Assembly (NCBI GenBank): GCA_021292105.1
Contig: CM037868.1
Location: forward strand, 23,625,908 to 23,689,907
Source: Anadara kagoshimensis
Lineage: Eukaryota; Mollusca; Bivalvia; Arcoida; Arcidae
Length of the DNA stretch: 64,000 bases
Direction: 5' to 3'
The translations under genes and the position numbers were made by a program. Of this stretch, positions 32,680 through 44,319 are shown piece after piece. The notes under the pieces were generated by a model, which saw only the letters and a program-made list of their open reading frames with translations, searched no databases and was not told the DNA's origin. Each line of letters starts with the position of its first letter. The first letter of the stretch is position 1.

Positions 32680-33345
32680 TTTAGTACGATATGACTTATT
32701 ATATTCGATATTAATGAAAAAACTGGTAAGGCTACATGGATTACGCAAAATTATAGATATTAAGATGACATTCTATCTCCAAATAATTCTAAACTGTCAA
32801 CTTTTTCTAGCTAGTTTGATATAATTATAAACAAAAATACCAATGACACGACTGATTCTTCAAACCCTGCTTCATATTTAGACTTTTACCTACGTACACA
32901 TACTCACGAAAGGCATATGGAACTCTATGTAATAAGTAATACATGTAATTTTAAATTTTGTATTATAATTTTTTCCATTTCTACCCTTTCTCAACCTTAC
33001 TTTTTACTAACTTTGAATTTACAGTTTTCAAAGATAACTGAACATGGATCTGTATCTATTTATTATGACATGACATGTTTTTATAGGAGCTTAGTCCAAC
33101 TACGGTAACTTATACAGCGAAGCAAACTACTTACAAATAAAGTGTTGACTCAGAGATATCAGAAACCATGGAAAAATCAAGGCCCTAACGAGTTTTATGG
33201 TAGTCAGTATAATATTGTTGATAAATATATTGTCTCTGTATCCAAAATTACCCTGAATATAGTAGACGTCCCTTATAATGAAACATTGAAATGTTCCTTT
33301 CATTCTGAAGAATGGTTAGATCTTACACACTCTACTTGAAAATTA
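32680..33345 (+). mobile_element. Penelope-like retroelement, decayed middle-to-end copy
   Basis: Blocks matching the second half of the RT and its end (near 'atgacacgactgattcttcaa' and 'gttttatggtagtcagtataa') in order. It is broken, with many lesions, and looks old. It lies antisense in a gene B intron. Confidence 0.6.
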
Positions 33346-33479
33346 GAAATCAAAAGAACAGTAATACATAAAGCACGTTACCAGAAATACGTGAACACAA
33401 AATTAATTTTGGAAAATCTATCGCGGCAGGTACTAGGAACTTAATTAATTTTATAATGTGCGTATTTTAGGGTTTATGG

Positions 33480-33870
33480 TTGTAATCAAAAACAAACATA
33501 CTTATCCATTTCCGAATCACAATCCAGAAGCAAAGTAAAAACTTTGGAACTGACAAGTTAGGTTAGACACGTGAACTTCCACCAGGGAAGTGAGGCCGGG
33601 TGCTCCGGAAAGGTAAGCACCTCCTGTTTAGCTAGCTACACCCGTCACGTGTGTAATCAAAATTGTGTGAAAGGAACATGTAACTATGAGACGTCAAATA
33701 TATCCAAGGCAATCCTGGACACAGAGACATCAAACTTATTAACAATACTGTGATGACGGCCATAAAACTTTTTGAGGGCCTTGATAAGCCCAAGCTTGCA
33801 ATATCCCTGAGTCAACAATTTATTTGCAAGCAGCCTACTTCGTTGTACAAAGTCCCCGTAGTGGGAACAA
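33480..33870 (-). mobile_element. Penelope-like 3'-end fragment
   Basis: One of the longest and least drifted end fragments. It runs from the terminal 'aatcaaaaacaaacatact' to RT codons around CSHYGDFVQRSRLL (minus strand near 33840-33870). Confidence 0.75.
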
Positions 33871-34619
33871 GCTGTAAAAAAGAGGTATATGCTGGGCCTT
33901 CCAAAGAAGTATAAAACTGCATTAAACATTTATTCGAGTAGCCGTCGAAAGTAGGGAATTTTATTTTTAATGGTCCAATTTTTTCTCTATTGTCTATTTT
34001 CTACGTAATAGCCATAGTCATTTTTTTCACTCGTTACAGGGTTAAAGTTGTTAAAGTATACCGTGATTTGTTATTTAAACCCTTTCGTTTCTTTTTTAGC
34101 TTTATCTTATTGAATTGCTTTGCTTTTGTTTCATGTTTTTGGTTGCGTTAGCTGTTGATATGTGCAAGTTTTCATTCTGCTATTTCAATGGATCAGTAGA
34201 AATACTTTTTGATTAATTCTTATGTTTTTAAATTGATTTCACTGTTTACCTGTATTGTTTTGTTATATTTTATGGTTATTGTTAAGTATTTTATTCTGCT
34301 GCGATTTTTTCCATGACTTGCTAATCTTATTTTTGTTTTAGATCTTCAACTGGTCAGTTATGATTAAGTATCGATTGACGGTTTTGTGAGTGTTATATTA
34401 CACAAATATGAGTTTTCATTTCTGGTATACATGTTTGATTTTCTGATACAAAATGTATTCATGTATTAGTCTTTTAATAATACAAATGTTTGCTATCTGT
34501 TTTCAATTTTCAATTGATATTATTTTATTGAATATTTCAATTAGAAGTTTTGTATAATGTTGTTAAGTGTAAATAACAATGTACAAAACAATTCAGTATA
34601 ATAGATATCTCATTTTTGA

Positions 34620-34950
34620 ATTGAGTAGAATTATGGCGTTTAACGTTCTAGTTAAGAATATTTCACTTGTATCAAGACGTCGCCAGCTGTAGGCGAAGGT
34701 GCCTGTGCGTTACACTGATGGCATTTTACAGCGGGTTCTTTATCGTGCCAAGCCCACAGTGACACAGGACCTTGTTTATTTTAAGTTCTCATTCGAAGGA
34801 ACCGTGACTTTCATTTCACGATGCCGAGTGCTTGGCGAAAGGGCAGTCATTACCCATTTTCAAGTCTTCGCTCAGACCCGGTCGGGGTTCGAACCCACGA
34901 TCTCACAACTACGGAGCGAGCACTCAATCAACTGAGCTACCGAAGTGGTT
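34620..34950 (-). mobile_element. tRNA-derived SINE, full-length copy
   Basis: On the minus strand: head gtagctcagttgattgagtg, box B gtgggttcgaaccccg, body, and 'ggcgacgtcttgatacaagt' end. It ends about 90 bp before a gene B exon. Confidence 0.8.
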
Positions 34951-35041
34951 ATCTCATTTTTGAGAAAGAAAGGATATACTTCAAATTGCTTTACTTTATG
35001 AAGAACGGTATATGAAATCCCTCAATAAGAAAGATATTTAC

Positions 35042-35275
35042 CAATGCAATACCAAGCACAGCGCGTATTATATAGACCAGGATGTAGGATGTGCGTGCGC
35101 ATACTGGTAATATAAGTAGCGATACAGATGATATCAGCATCACGACAAAGATAACTTTCTTAGCACCGAATCTGTCTGCCAGCCATCCTCCAGGTATTTG
35201 TGTAATAATGTAACCGTAGAAAAATGCTGCTAACATACCAGATCTGATGGTTTTATCCCAGTCAAATTCTGCATT
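35042..35275 (-). CDS. Gene B exon, TM2-TM3 and MFS motif A (SLC17-type)
   Basis: A 234-bp phase 0-0 exon, acceptor attactttcag, donor gtaaat. It codes NAEFDWDKTIRSGMLAAFFY, then GYIITQIPGGWLADRFGAKK and further hydrophobic helices to RAVLGIAL. 'F.W......G..L..FFYGY..TQ.PGG.LA..FG.K' is diagnostic of SLC17 transporters. ADRFGAKK is the MFS motif A (DxxGxK/R) in the TM2-3 loop. Confidence 0.95.
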
Positions 35276-35907
35276 CTGAAAGTAATGAAATTCAAAAACT
35301 GAGAAACAGACGACCTATAGCATGGTCAATGACAGGTCTAGCTATTGAGAAACAGACAGATGAATCGAAAGCAGACCCACTGACAGATAAGGCGTCTGAG
35401 AAACAGACATAACCTAACAACAGGTTTGATGACTGATATAGCTGATACTTTCGTTCAAATCTCAGTGGGATTGTTGATGTTTGCTACATGTTGTAGATTT
35501 GTTCAACCTCTTGTTTCCTTTTGATAAGATTGGAGTAATAATGTAAAATGACCCAGGCAAGATTCTTTTAAATTATATCGAAGCGGTCAGTTCTTAAACT
35601 CTTTTCTAAAATAACATTTACAATTTATTAAGAGAAACAAAAATAAAAACAAATACGTTTCTGAATTGTTTTTTATACAGATTCTTTGATATTTCCACAA
35701 CTTGTTATAATAAGAATCGGTAATGTGTTTTCGCAAATACTGTGAATTTTATACTTTAGGCAGTCGTGATGGTTAGATATTATGGTTTATGAATTGACAA
35801 TAACAAATAATGTTGATTGCTTAATCATTTTGAATTATCATACTTGACATAAAAATTAAAATATTAGAATGTGTTCAACAAAAGATTTAAATTATGATGG
35901 ATACTTG

Positions 35908-36165
35908 AGTTAAGTTGAGTAATGGTGTTTAATGACCCAGTCAAGAATAGTTTACTTATATCGAGACGTCGCCAGCTATAGTCGATGGTGTAGAATTTTT
36001 GCCTGTCATAAAACTTCAAATGAATATTCTTTATGGTCCAAAGGTGTGTCATGGCCTTAATCCAAGATCATATCAGAAAGGTCAAGGTCATGGAAAAACA
36101 TTAAATGTTGGGGACTGGGGGTATTTGGCTCTTAAGGGACAGTTTTAGGTTTAGACATGCTTTGA
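35908..36165. repeat. SINE end fragment joined to 'GGTCAAGGTC' repeat, copy 2
   Basis: 35908-36006 matches the SINE end block (ttgagtaatggtgtttaatg, tatcgagacgtcgccagct). 36007-36165 matches the 23945-24215 repeat from 'tttatggtccaaaggtgtgt' to 'ggctcttaagggacag'. They directly adjoin, so one inserted into or recombined with the other. Confidence 0.6.
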
Positions 36166-36529
36166 TTGCTAAATAATTTGTCTAAACAACTAATAGCAAT
36201 GAATTAAGGTTTATTGGTACATGTTTGCAATTTCATGACCACATAATAATGTGTATAGTGTTATTGTTGGTTTTAAAATATTTTAAATGAATTGGATTCA
36301 CAAGTTTTCCCGTGCACTACTGATAAGGGCTTTTTTCGAAAAGGCCGCAGTGTATTGCAAAATTAAAACGTATTTGGTAATAATGAGCTAGTGTCTCTGC
36401 TTGTTGACAAACCATCCACAAGGTTATCGTTAATCCAAAATCAATACATAGTATCTTCAAATAAATAGTATTCATAAAAATTGTCTGTTTCCTTATTTTT
36501 GAAATACTTAAAAAAGATATCTCTGCTGG

Positions 36530-36900
36530 TGGCTGGTGTCCCAAGAATATCATTAACTCAGGAGGCAATATTTGTGTATTATTGTCAGAAATATACTATT
36601 GTCAAAATTTCCTGCTAGTTTAAATTTGTAATTCCTAAAAAACTAAGTTATACTCCCTCATACAAAGTATTTCCTTAGCTGATGTTGGTCCTTTGGGATT
36701 CTTTTCAACATCTTGGGAAAAAGTTTTAGTTTCATAATAATGGTCCAAGCCCTACTCGTGAGGAGTTGTATTCCGAAACGGCCGTCTAGTACTAGTATAA
36801 TATGTAATATAAATACTAAGCGTTGCTTTATTTTCATTTCCGTAGATGGGTTTTGTAAATACATTTTAGGCATTCATTTTCCCATTGCAACATCTTAAAA
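36530..36900 (+). repeat. 'CGAAACGGCCGTCTA' interspersed repeat, copy 1
   Basis: It carries 'actattgtcaaaattt', 'atactccctcatacaaag', 'ggtcctttgggat', 'gttgtattccgaaacggccg' and 'tataatatgtaat' in order. The same order recurs at 53800-54320 and, reversed, at 38190-38400, 46205-46530 and 47110-47360. Non-coding, class undetermined. Confidence 0.7.
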
Positions 36901-37284
36901 CATATTTATATTTATAAAATATAAACTACTGATTGGGAATTTTATTCTAATACGTCAGTCTAATACTGCAAAACCAATTCAGCATTGTATACTCAAAGAT
37001 TTTTCTGATTTGTCTATAAGAACGTTCTTTGTATACCTTTTTAGTATAAAATAGATCAAGCACGGACAAATTGCTAAAGTTGAGAAATACAGGACACTTG
37101 TAAAATATTGGAAAAAATTACAGATAGAATTCTAAAGCAAAAAACCTACTGTTAATTCATGTCCGACAGAGCACATGTTTTTCAAACTTTTAGATATGAA
37201 AATCAATAAATTTTCTATCATGTCAAATACCGTTGTTAAGTATGCATTTTGTCGTAATAAATGAGCACAGTAAACAGTAAATAC

Positions 37285-37502
37285 CTTATTATTGTTTATA
37301 GTTTCCTGTAACGCCTCTATACAATCATACTCCGCATAGTTGCTATGGTAACTGTTGTTTTTGGTTCCATATATATTATTATCTTTCGTCATACACACAA
37401 GTGCTACACTAAAGCTGTTTCTGAATACGTATACAAAGAAATTTCCGAGAAACGTAATGTAAGCCAAAATCCAACGATGTGAACACAAACATGGTACTTC
37501 AA
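37285..37502 (-). CDS. Gene B exon 2, TM1 of SLC17-type transporter
   Basis: A 218-bp exon, acceptor cttaattgtag, donor gtattt, phase 1 to 0. It codes VPCLCSHRWILAYITFLGNF followed by FVYVFRNSFSVALVCMT and then an extracellular/lumenal loop. 'CS.R..LA...F.G....Y..R...SVA.V.M' is the SLC17 TM1 motif, with the Arg after the 'Y..' present. The loop has Asn-rich glycosylation sequons (e.g. NNS) as in sialin. The family exchanges anions such as sialate, glutamate, urate or phosphate; substrate cannot be told here. The ATG inside the exon is out of frame. The true start is in an unrecognised exon to the right. Confidence 0.9.
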
Positions 37503-38189
37503 CTACAATTAAGTTTTTAAATTTTTAGCTAAATAATACACGGAGCCTTTAAAATAATTCTAACAACCAATACTGGAGCTTTTATCCTAAAGTGGATGCG
37601 GTGTCACTACCGTTGACACACGTCTTGCTCCAAGATTCTAGACGAAAATAGCCACAATGATGTCCATGCTGTTTTAATTAATAATTAGCTCGCGTTTTAT
37701 ATTTCCCAATGCGTATTGTGCCTTAACTTGCTTTATGCGATGGCACAAACCTTTCATTAGTTTCATATACTTGTAGATCTTGGCAAACCAATAACCAATC
37801 CTATGTAAATTGTGGTGTACTTGTATCAATGTCCAACCAAAGAATTGTAACAACTGTCAAAGTGGTTATTTTAAAGCAAAGCCGTTGTTAATTTCACGTA
37901 TTTTCGATTTGGCACACAGTTAAGTTGAAAAAAAGAAATACCTGTTGAGTGTTTTCAGTAGATTGTTTTGTTCGAAGAGTCGGAAAATGGAGCGTAAATT
38001 GACGTTTTACCATGTCGCACTATATTTTCTTTTAAATTCCAGGGCTGATATTTAAGTTTTTAACAAAATATTTGATACTATCAGATTAATGATTAGCATC
38101 AAAGAGGTTCCAGAGCTGAGAAGAGTTTATATAACTTATTATTTATAATATTCATAATAATTCATAACTCCGAAAAAAGTTTACATTAC
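37503..38189. other. Upstream of gene B exon 2; nothing recognised
   Basis: No clear first coding exon or promoter element could be identified here, although gene B's first exon must lie to the right of 37502. Confidence 0.4.
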
Positions 38190-38400
38190 GCTCAAGCTAT
38201 AGAATTATAACATGTTATACCATTGTAGAATTTACAGCGCTAGACGGACGTTTCGGAATACAATTCCTCATCAGTAGTGGACCAACAGTTGAAACCAATA
38301 TTTTTAAGGAGCTCAAAAATACCCAAAGGTCCAAAATATGTTTTACCAAATTTAGCCAAGGAAATACTTTGCATGAGGGAAAATATGAGAAATTCAATTT
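38190..38400 (-). repeat. 'CGAAACGGCCGTCTA' interspersed repeat, copy 2
   Basis: Reverse copy: 'gctagacggacgtttcggaa', 'ctcatcagtagtggacca', 'caaaggtccaaaatatg', 'ggaaatactttgcatgaggg'. Confidence 0.7.
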
Positions 38401-38664
38401 ATATGTAAAATTAATTGCAGATTACAGTGATATCTATGAAAACAAGGAAATACTTTTAATTAGATAGGAATGATGAAACATTGTATCAAATTTGTTTATG
38501 TTAGCGATATTTTGCGTAATATCTTAATTACATCTAACAGATTTATGTTAAATATTTCAGATATTATTGTAAAGTCTGTGTTTCTAACTTCCGAACAGCA
38601 CAATCTCTAGAATTTACTTGACACAGCGATTGCTAAATTGAGTGTTCTTAATCTAGACATATAA

Positions 38665-38951
38665 TCAAAAACAAACATACTAATCCATGTCCGAATCAAA
38701 ATCCAGAAGCAAAGTAAAAACTTTGGAACGGACAAGTTAGGTTAGACACGTGAACTTCGACCAAAAAAGTAAGGCCGGGTGCTCCGGAAGGGTAAGCACC
38801 TCCTGTTTAGCTAGCTACACCCGCCACGTGTGTAATCAAAATTGTGTGAAAGGAACATGGAACTATGAGACGTCAAATATATCCAAGGCAATCCTGGACA
38901 CAGAGACATCAAACTTATCAACAATACTGTGATGACGGCCATAAAACTTCA
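38665..38951 (-). mobile_element. Penelope-like 3'-end copy with 8-bp target duplication
   Basis: A 287-bp piece from 'caaaaacaaacatactaatc' to 'ggccataaaactt', flanked on both sides by catataat. The duplication shows that it entered as this short unit rather than being carved from a longer copy in place. Little drift, so relatively young. Confidence 0.75.
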
Positions 38952-39239
38952 TATAATTGTGAAACGATTTATTTTATCACCCATGAGATATTTTCCAAGG
39001 ATAAAATTTTCTTGTGAGATTTGTTATATGAATAATAAGTTATAGGTTAATATTATCCATGGATAATATTTTACGGAATACGTCTTGACATTCCGCCGGA
39101 TATATTTTACTATGAATTTATATCCAACTGGACAAATTTTCACCCGGATAAAATTATCGATTACAATTTGAAAGTCGACACTGATCTTGATACACCTACA
39201 ATACATCGAGAATAGGTTTAGTGTGTATATTATATAAAT

Positions 39240-40225
39240 ATTACATATCTGACAGGGTTACAGTCGAGGAAGCATTGTTTGCCGAGGCGATAGCCGAGAA
39301 TGCCTCAAATTCACAGTCATTTGAACTAAGAAATTTACTAGACAAAACGCGTAACCATGACCCGCTTAATGGTCCGTTAAGTTGATGCAGAGTCTTTGAT
39401 GATTTGGCAAGATACACATTGTCAATCTCGACAAACATAATTTGCTGTTGTAACATACGAATGTAAACAATATCAATAACAATAAGACGCTTGCGTAGAC
39501 ACAACTGAAAACATGTTTCGTTCAACGGGCAGACGTGATCCAGTGAAGGGAGGCGACTCGAACAAAAGTACTGTTACATAGTCACGCGCGGCGCTATGTC
39601 ACATTATAACTTTTATGTTACAGTACAATTGTTACATAGCTCTTATCCAATGAAATTGCTAGATTTTTACATAAGGTGTTATAATATATAAATATTACAT
39701 TTCTGACACCCTGACAGAAATGTAATATTTATTTTATTACACCGAATGCTTGTTTTATTTTACCAATACATAATGTGCACCCTGCGTCTTTAGTAATGTC
39801 TATACCAATTTTAATTTGGCAATTTATCGACCGGGAATGCCTCAAATGCATAGTCATTTCAGCCAAGAATTTTAAGAAACGTATCCACAGCCCGCTTAAT
39901 GATCCGTTTAGTTGATGCAGAGTCTTTAGACTCTAACAAATTGCCAAGATAGTCATTGTCAACCTCGACAAACATCATCCGTTGTTGTTACAGACGAATG
40001 TAAACAATATCAATAACAATGAGACGCTTGCCGTAGACACAACTGAAAACATGTTTTGTTCAAAGCACTGACGTGATCCAGTGAAGGGGGGCGACTCGAA
40101 CAAAAGTACTGTCACATAGTCACGCGCAGCGCTATGTGGCATTATAAATTTTATGTGACAGTACAAATTGTTACATAGCTCTTATCCAATGAAATTGCTA
40201 GATTTTTACATAAGGTGAAATAATA
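39240..40225. repeat. ~390-bp segment duplicated in tandem, offset ~540 bp
   Basis: 39280-39670 and 39830-40220 share long blocks: 'gatgcagagtctttga', 'gtaaacaatatcaataac', 'gtgatccagtgaaggg', 'cacgcgc(g/a)gcgctatgt' and 'tcttatccaatgaaattgct'. The end 'gtactgttacatag'/'ctatgtcacattat' is itself partly palindromic. It may be an inverted-repeat element inserted twice or a local duplication. Confidence 0.75.
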
Positions 40226-40235
40226 TAATATATTG

Positions 40236-40370
40236 CATTCGAGAGTGAGGGAGATTTGATCAGCTTCAACACGTCATATTTCTCGAAGGCAAAGTCTGAA
40301 GGATATTTGACTTGTTGTGAACAAAGTTCATATCTCCCTCACTCAAAGGTCATAAATTGTTTATTATATC
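40236..40370. mobile_element. 'GAGTGAGGGAGAT' palindromic element, copy 1
   Basis: The ends 'gagagtgagggagatttgat' and 'catatctccctcactcaaag' are inverted. A relative lies at 50380-50510. Confidence 0.7.
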
Positions 40371-40374
40371 AAAA

Positions 40375-41615
40375 CGAAAGATCATCATGGTGATAAAAAA
40401 AAATTGGTCTTGTCTGTGTTTTGAAAAACGTGTTTCTCAAACCTTTTATTGAATCAAATTAATTTTAAACTCAAAATTAGAATCGTTTTATGATATTGTA
40501 TATTTAATGTTGCACAACGATGTTATTTTTTTAAAAAAGGTTTAACATTGTATCCTTAACACAACTAGGTAAAAGTAATATATTGTTTATAACAAAATAT
40601 ATAAAAGATTTACTTGATAATGATGGTAGGTCAAACACACACGGGATCAATTTAATGTTAAATCTATTCTACTTTCAACGAGAATCGAAAAATTAAATTT
40701 ATTTTTATATTGTCGATCGTAAAAAATCAAAATTCTATAACACTTTTTTGGAAAGAGCCACCATATTAGCTAAACAAACATCATCTTATGCATTCGAATA
40801 GCTTGTAAAATTGCGATGAAATAGCAAATTTATTTACTTCATAATCTATTGTTAAAAAATATAAACAGAATCCAATACAAACAGTCATTATTGCATCGAA
40901 AATAAAGACGGCTGGCATGATAAATTGGTTAAATGTTTCTTTTTTATTTAGTTATTGACGAGTATATGTGAAACTTTGAAAATCTTGTTACAATGCGTTT
41001 TATATCGTAATAAGAACAAATGGTTGGGTTGCGCAAGTTTAAGAATCTGTTCAGATCGAGATAAAAAACCGAGATGGTACAAGACACTTTTATCTGTAAA
41101 AGCCACCAAAGCCTTTGACAATACACCAGACAAAATGCACCTCTACTTAACCAGAGAGACAATGTTATATGTGTGCTGAAATATAACCGAAGCCTGAAAG
41201 GAAAAAGTGCATTCCGAGTTTCCAGATGTCAAATAATTAGTGTTACTTAAGACTTATGTGTTATCATGTTAGCTTTTCGTTGATGATCGGATCCGAAAAT
41301 GGAGAGAATAATAAAAATAAAATATCACATACCCATTGGTAAATGCTTGGTATTCAAAGTCTATGCAAACTATTAATGTTAATTGTCTTATGTAGATATG
41401 AACATTATATATCCAAATTATTTTATTCAAATTATCGTTTCCTTTAAGAAATTTATAATTAATAATATTTCAGTTTTCAAATTATAATACATAACTTATG
41501 TTCCTGATAACATGTGTTATCAGCAAATAGTTAACACATACTTGAGTTTGAGGACATTGATCTGTCAATAATAAATCAAACAAAACGGCAATTAAATACA
41601 AGTGCATATATAGAA
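40375..41615. other. Intergenic between genes B and C; nothing recognised
   Basis: AT-rich. Overlapping short ORFs on both strands at 40944-41179 (e.g. NKNKWLGCASLRICSDRDKK on the plus strand) have no family that I recognise and no splice-consistent context. Confidence 0.35.
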
Positions 41616-41619
41616 AATA

Positions 41620-41715
41620 GTACATGGCTTTTTCCTATCACAACTCATATCGGCTTAAGGCATCCATATCCTCCCAAGGGCCAATATGAGGTGTGATATG
41701 GAAAAAGTCATGTAA
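41620..41715. mobile_element. Short palindromic element (~95 bp)
   Basis: 'tacatggctttttcctatca' at the left and 'gatatggaaaaagtcatgta' at the right are inverted, with 'catatcggc'/'gccaatatg' inside. A hairpin-forming MITE-like unit. Confidence 0.7.
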
Positions 41716-42640
41716 TATTTTTTATCACTTAGATTACAAATTTACTTTCATAACATTTTGAATGGATAAAGTCATTACAAGTACAATAATTTTGTTTTAT
41801 ACATGTATGAAATGCAAACTAGGACAGAAATTGATAACACCCAGTGTAAGCCTATTCTGATCATCAGATCATTTTAGACTGTTCTTATGATCAATAATCT
41901 TGTTTTTGAAAATGTTTTGGCTAAACTGTCTTGAATGAGTCATTGTAATCTTTTGGGTCAAACAGATGTATGAGGTTTTGTTTCTTTTTTATATTAAAGT
42001 GGCCTGTGCAATTTTCAATTCTTATGTTACTTTCATTTTATGTTTATTTGAATGTATTTGAATAGTTAATATTTTTGTTGTTGGTGAACATGTGAAAATA
42101 ACTTCGGATGTACATTGTCCGGTCCTGTTGACCTGGTTTTTTTTTTTAATTTTTACAGTATTTTGATTTGCAATTGTAAGTTTGCAATGTTTATCTCAGA
42201 TTTCTTTGATTTTAACCTGTGCTTTTTATTTTCAGTGGATGTATTTCAAATATACACGTAATGTTCTTTTTCAGAAGAAATTGGCAAAATAGTCTCACAC
42301 CACGCTGTCTCTTGGCGCGTATGTTTATATAGCATTCGTAAATGATCCTAGTAAGAAAAAAAAGTTCATTGCCGAAGTTCGTGCTTCTCTTTGTATAATC
42401 ATGCCGTCTCGAAATAAGTTCAAAGCTTTACTAGGGCTTTAAGCTCCGTTAATCTAATACACCATACTAGTCATCATCGCACCAATGTACTATATAACTA
42501 TATAGATATAGCTCTATTATACTTTGCTTTTGTAAAAATGAAAGCAAAATCGCTATCCAAATTCAAATGATCTTAAAGCTAATCGTCGATTCTTTGATTC
42601 ATTAAACATCATTCAAAACCGCCTTATCAAAAGAATGCAA
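41716..42640. other. Downstream of gene C; nothing recognised
   Basis: AT-rich sequence without exon-like or repeat signal that I could name. Confidence 0.35.
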
Positions 42641-42663
42641 ACAAAACATTTAAAAGGAAATAT

Positions 42664-42669
42664 TTTATT
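42664..42669 (-). terminator. Poly(A) signal AATAAA of gene C
   Basis: The minus strand reads cataaataaaatat about 50 bp past the proposed stop codon (42716), the expected place for a polyadenylation hexamer. AT-rich context makes chance occurrence possible. Confidence 0.45.
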
Positions 42670-42715
42670 TATGTTTACAGAAAATTGAAAATAGAACTAT
42701 ATATTCTTCTTTATC

Positions 42716-42741
42716 TTATTCTGTTTCCATTTTCTTTGACT
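42716..42741 (-). CDS. Gene C final exon (cytosolic tail and stop)
   Basis: Acceptor ttttttatttgtag leads into a 26-bp exon that completes a Gln codon and codes SKKMETE then TAA. It follows a 90-bp intron. If splicing here is not used, the previous exon would read on without a stop to the same TAA in the same frame, giving a longer tail. It is supported by phase and the nearby AATAAA, but has no homology. Confidence 0.4.
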
Positions 42742-42831
42742 CTACAAATAAAAAACAGAATCTCAACACAATTAAACCGGATATCCTAACATTATGATTA
42801 ATTTTATCATTACAAAAAAGTGGGAATTTAC

Positions 42832-42897
42832 GTAAAATGATGACTATGATTATCGAAAAAGTCATAAGCTTCATATAACCTACAAGCGTCAAAGTTG
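42832..42897 (-). CDS. Gene C probable transmembrane exon
   Basis: A 66-bp phase 1-1 exon, acceptor ggggacag, donor gtaaat. It codes TLTLVGYMKLMTFSIIIVII followed by L, a hydrophobic run of about 20 residues. Joined to the EGF-like exon at 44320 it reads on in frame (Pro junction). Gene C would then be a type I membrane protein with a chain of EGF-like modules outside and about eight residues inside. A Lys/Met interruption in the helix makes it imperfect. A GPI-anchor signal is an alternative reading. Confidence 0.45.
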
Positions 42898-42956
42898 CTG
42901 TCCCCGCAGCAAAAAATAAGCGAGACTCTTTTGACACTTAGTCGATATTAAGTAGT

Positions 42957-43172
42957 TTATTACTGTAAACGTATTTGATTTCGCGTGTACTTATTTTCGC
43001 GTTATAGGAAATAAAGACGTATCCGTATAGTTAAATTTTCAAGTTTTTGAAATATTCACTAGAAACAATAAGCATAATACAATTTTCGCTTGGTACCAAT
43101 TTTTGCGGAAAACAAACGACCGCAAAAAAAGCGAAAATTTGTACACCACGAAAATAAAGACGTTTACAGTAT
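42957..43172. mobile_element. 'TACTGTAAACG' MITE, copy 1
   Basis: The ends ttactgtaaacgtatttgat and aaagacgtttacagta are inverted, with inner 'gatttcgcg', 'ttttcgct' and 'aacaaacgaccgc' blocks. A second copy is at 60030-60235. About 215 bp, non-coding. Confidence 0.8.
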
Positions 43173-44049
43173 TTAATTTACCCGTGATACTTTCCTGTAC
43201 ATAGTCATTTCTCTTTGGTATTTTAAATTTTCTGACAGATAAAATGACATGAAATATAAACATTTTGATATGAAATTGTACTTTTTAAAAAAAATTACTT
43301 ACATTAAACAAATTGTCTTAGTAGTAACGTCCTGAAATATAAATAATAATTTTATATTCATTTAAAATTTCAAAGTGATATTTATTAATTGGAACAGTTT
43401 TGCCTTAAATACCTAATTTAACTGTAGTTGGTAATATTTTTAAAATTCACCTTTCACTGAACGATCGCAAGAACACAATTGGACTTTTGCTGACGAAATA
43501 GCCATATTTGGATATTTTCATAATTAGATGTAACTTTATCATGGCTGCAGATGAATATGTTATTAAAGCACATAATTACAAAGCAAACTTAACCCGGAAC
43601 CTTTATTTGCCAAAAACTGCTCAGGGCAGTTCAGAAGCGCTCGTACGTAGATACCTCCCCTACCATGATCTCTCATAAACAACCCTTTTCTAAAAACCCG
43701 TTTTATATATGTCTGGTATGAATGTTCGAGAATCTAGCAAAGACAGAAACATCGCTGAAATATCGTTGACATTTAATGTAAATATTATTACTTAAAGTTT
43801 AAGTGAAATGTAGTTTATCTAAATCAGCTTTGTATCTGCGAACAATAAAATATCCAATTTTGGAAATGGCGATATTGAGATTAGATATTTCATTAAGGGA
43901 AATAAATAATTGAATATGTCATCGCTATGGACAAATGACGACAACATCTCAGTACGAGCTTGATGTCCATATTGAGACAGAAAATTAAAGCTCTTGTTTC
44001 TTTTTTAAGTGAAACTTAAGTAATCTGGCAAATAAGTTAAACAAGTAAA

Positions 44050-44150
44050 ACAATAGGGAAGTGAGGCCGGGTGATCCGGGAGGGGAAACTTCCTGTTAGC
44101 TAGCCTCACCAATCATATGTGAAATCGAAATTGAGAACGAAACGAACATG
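44050..44150 (-). mobile_element. Penelope-like tail fragment
   Basis: A short drifted match (gaagtgaggccgggtgatcc, gttagctagcctcacc). Confidence 0.5.
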
Positions 44151-44319
44151 TCTTTCAGTAAGTTATACATTGTGTTTATGATACATTCTTTTGGAAACCA
44201 TCTGATGCTTGATAAAATAACCTGAATATCTGTTCAGCGCTGGATATTTGTATCTTGACTTACCGTTTTCTGTATATATAATAACATTTCAAAAACCAAA
44301 GGATTGTTTAATATCTTAC

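Noticed and set aside
34840-34930. tRNA gene (box A and B like sequences in several places)
   Set aside because: The tRNA-like heads always continue into the same SINE body and do not fold as a full cloverleaf in my reading.
40944-41179. Overlapping ORFs on both strands in the intergenic region
   Set aside because: No recognisable family, no splice or promoter context; kept only as an unexplained stretch.
43305-43333. 29-bp exon candidate on the minus strand (good acceptor and gtaagt donor)
   Set aside because: In the phase required by the exon at 44320 it contains a stop, so I did not include it in gene C. It could be an alternative end.
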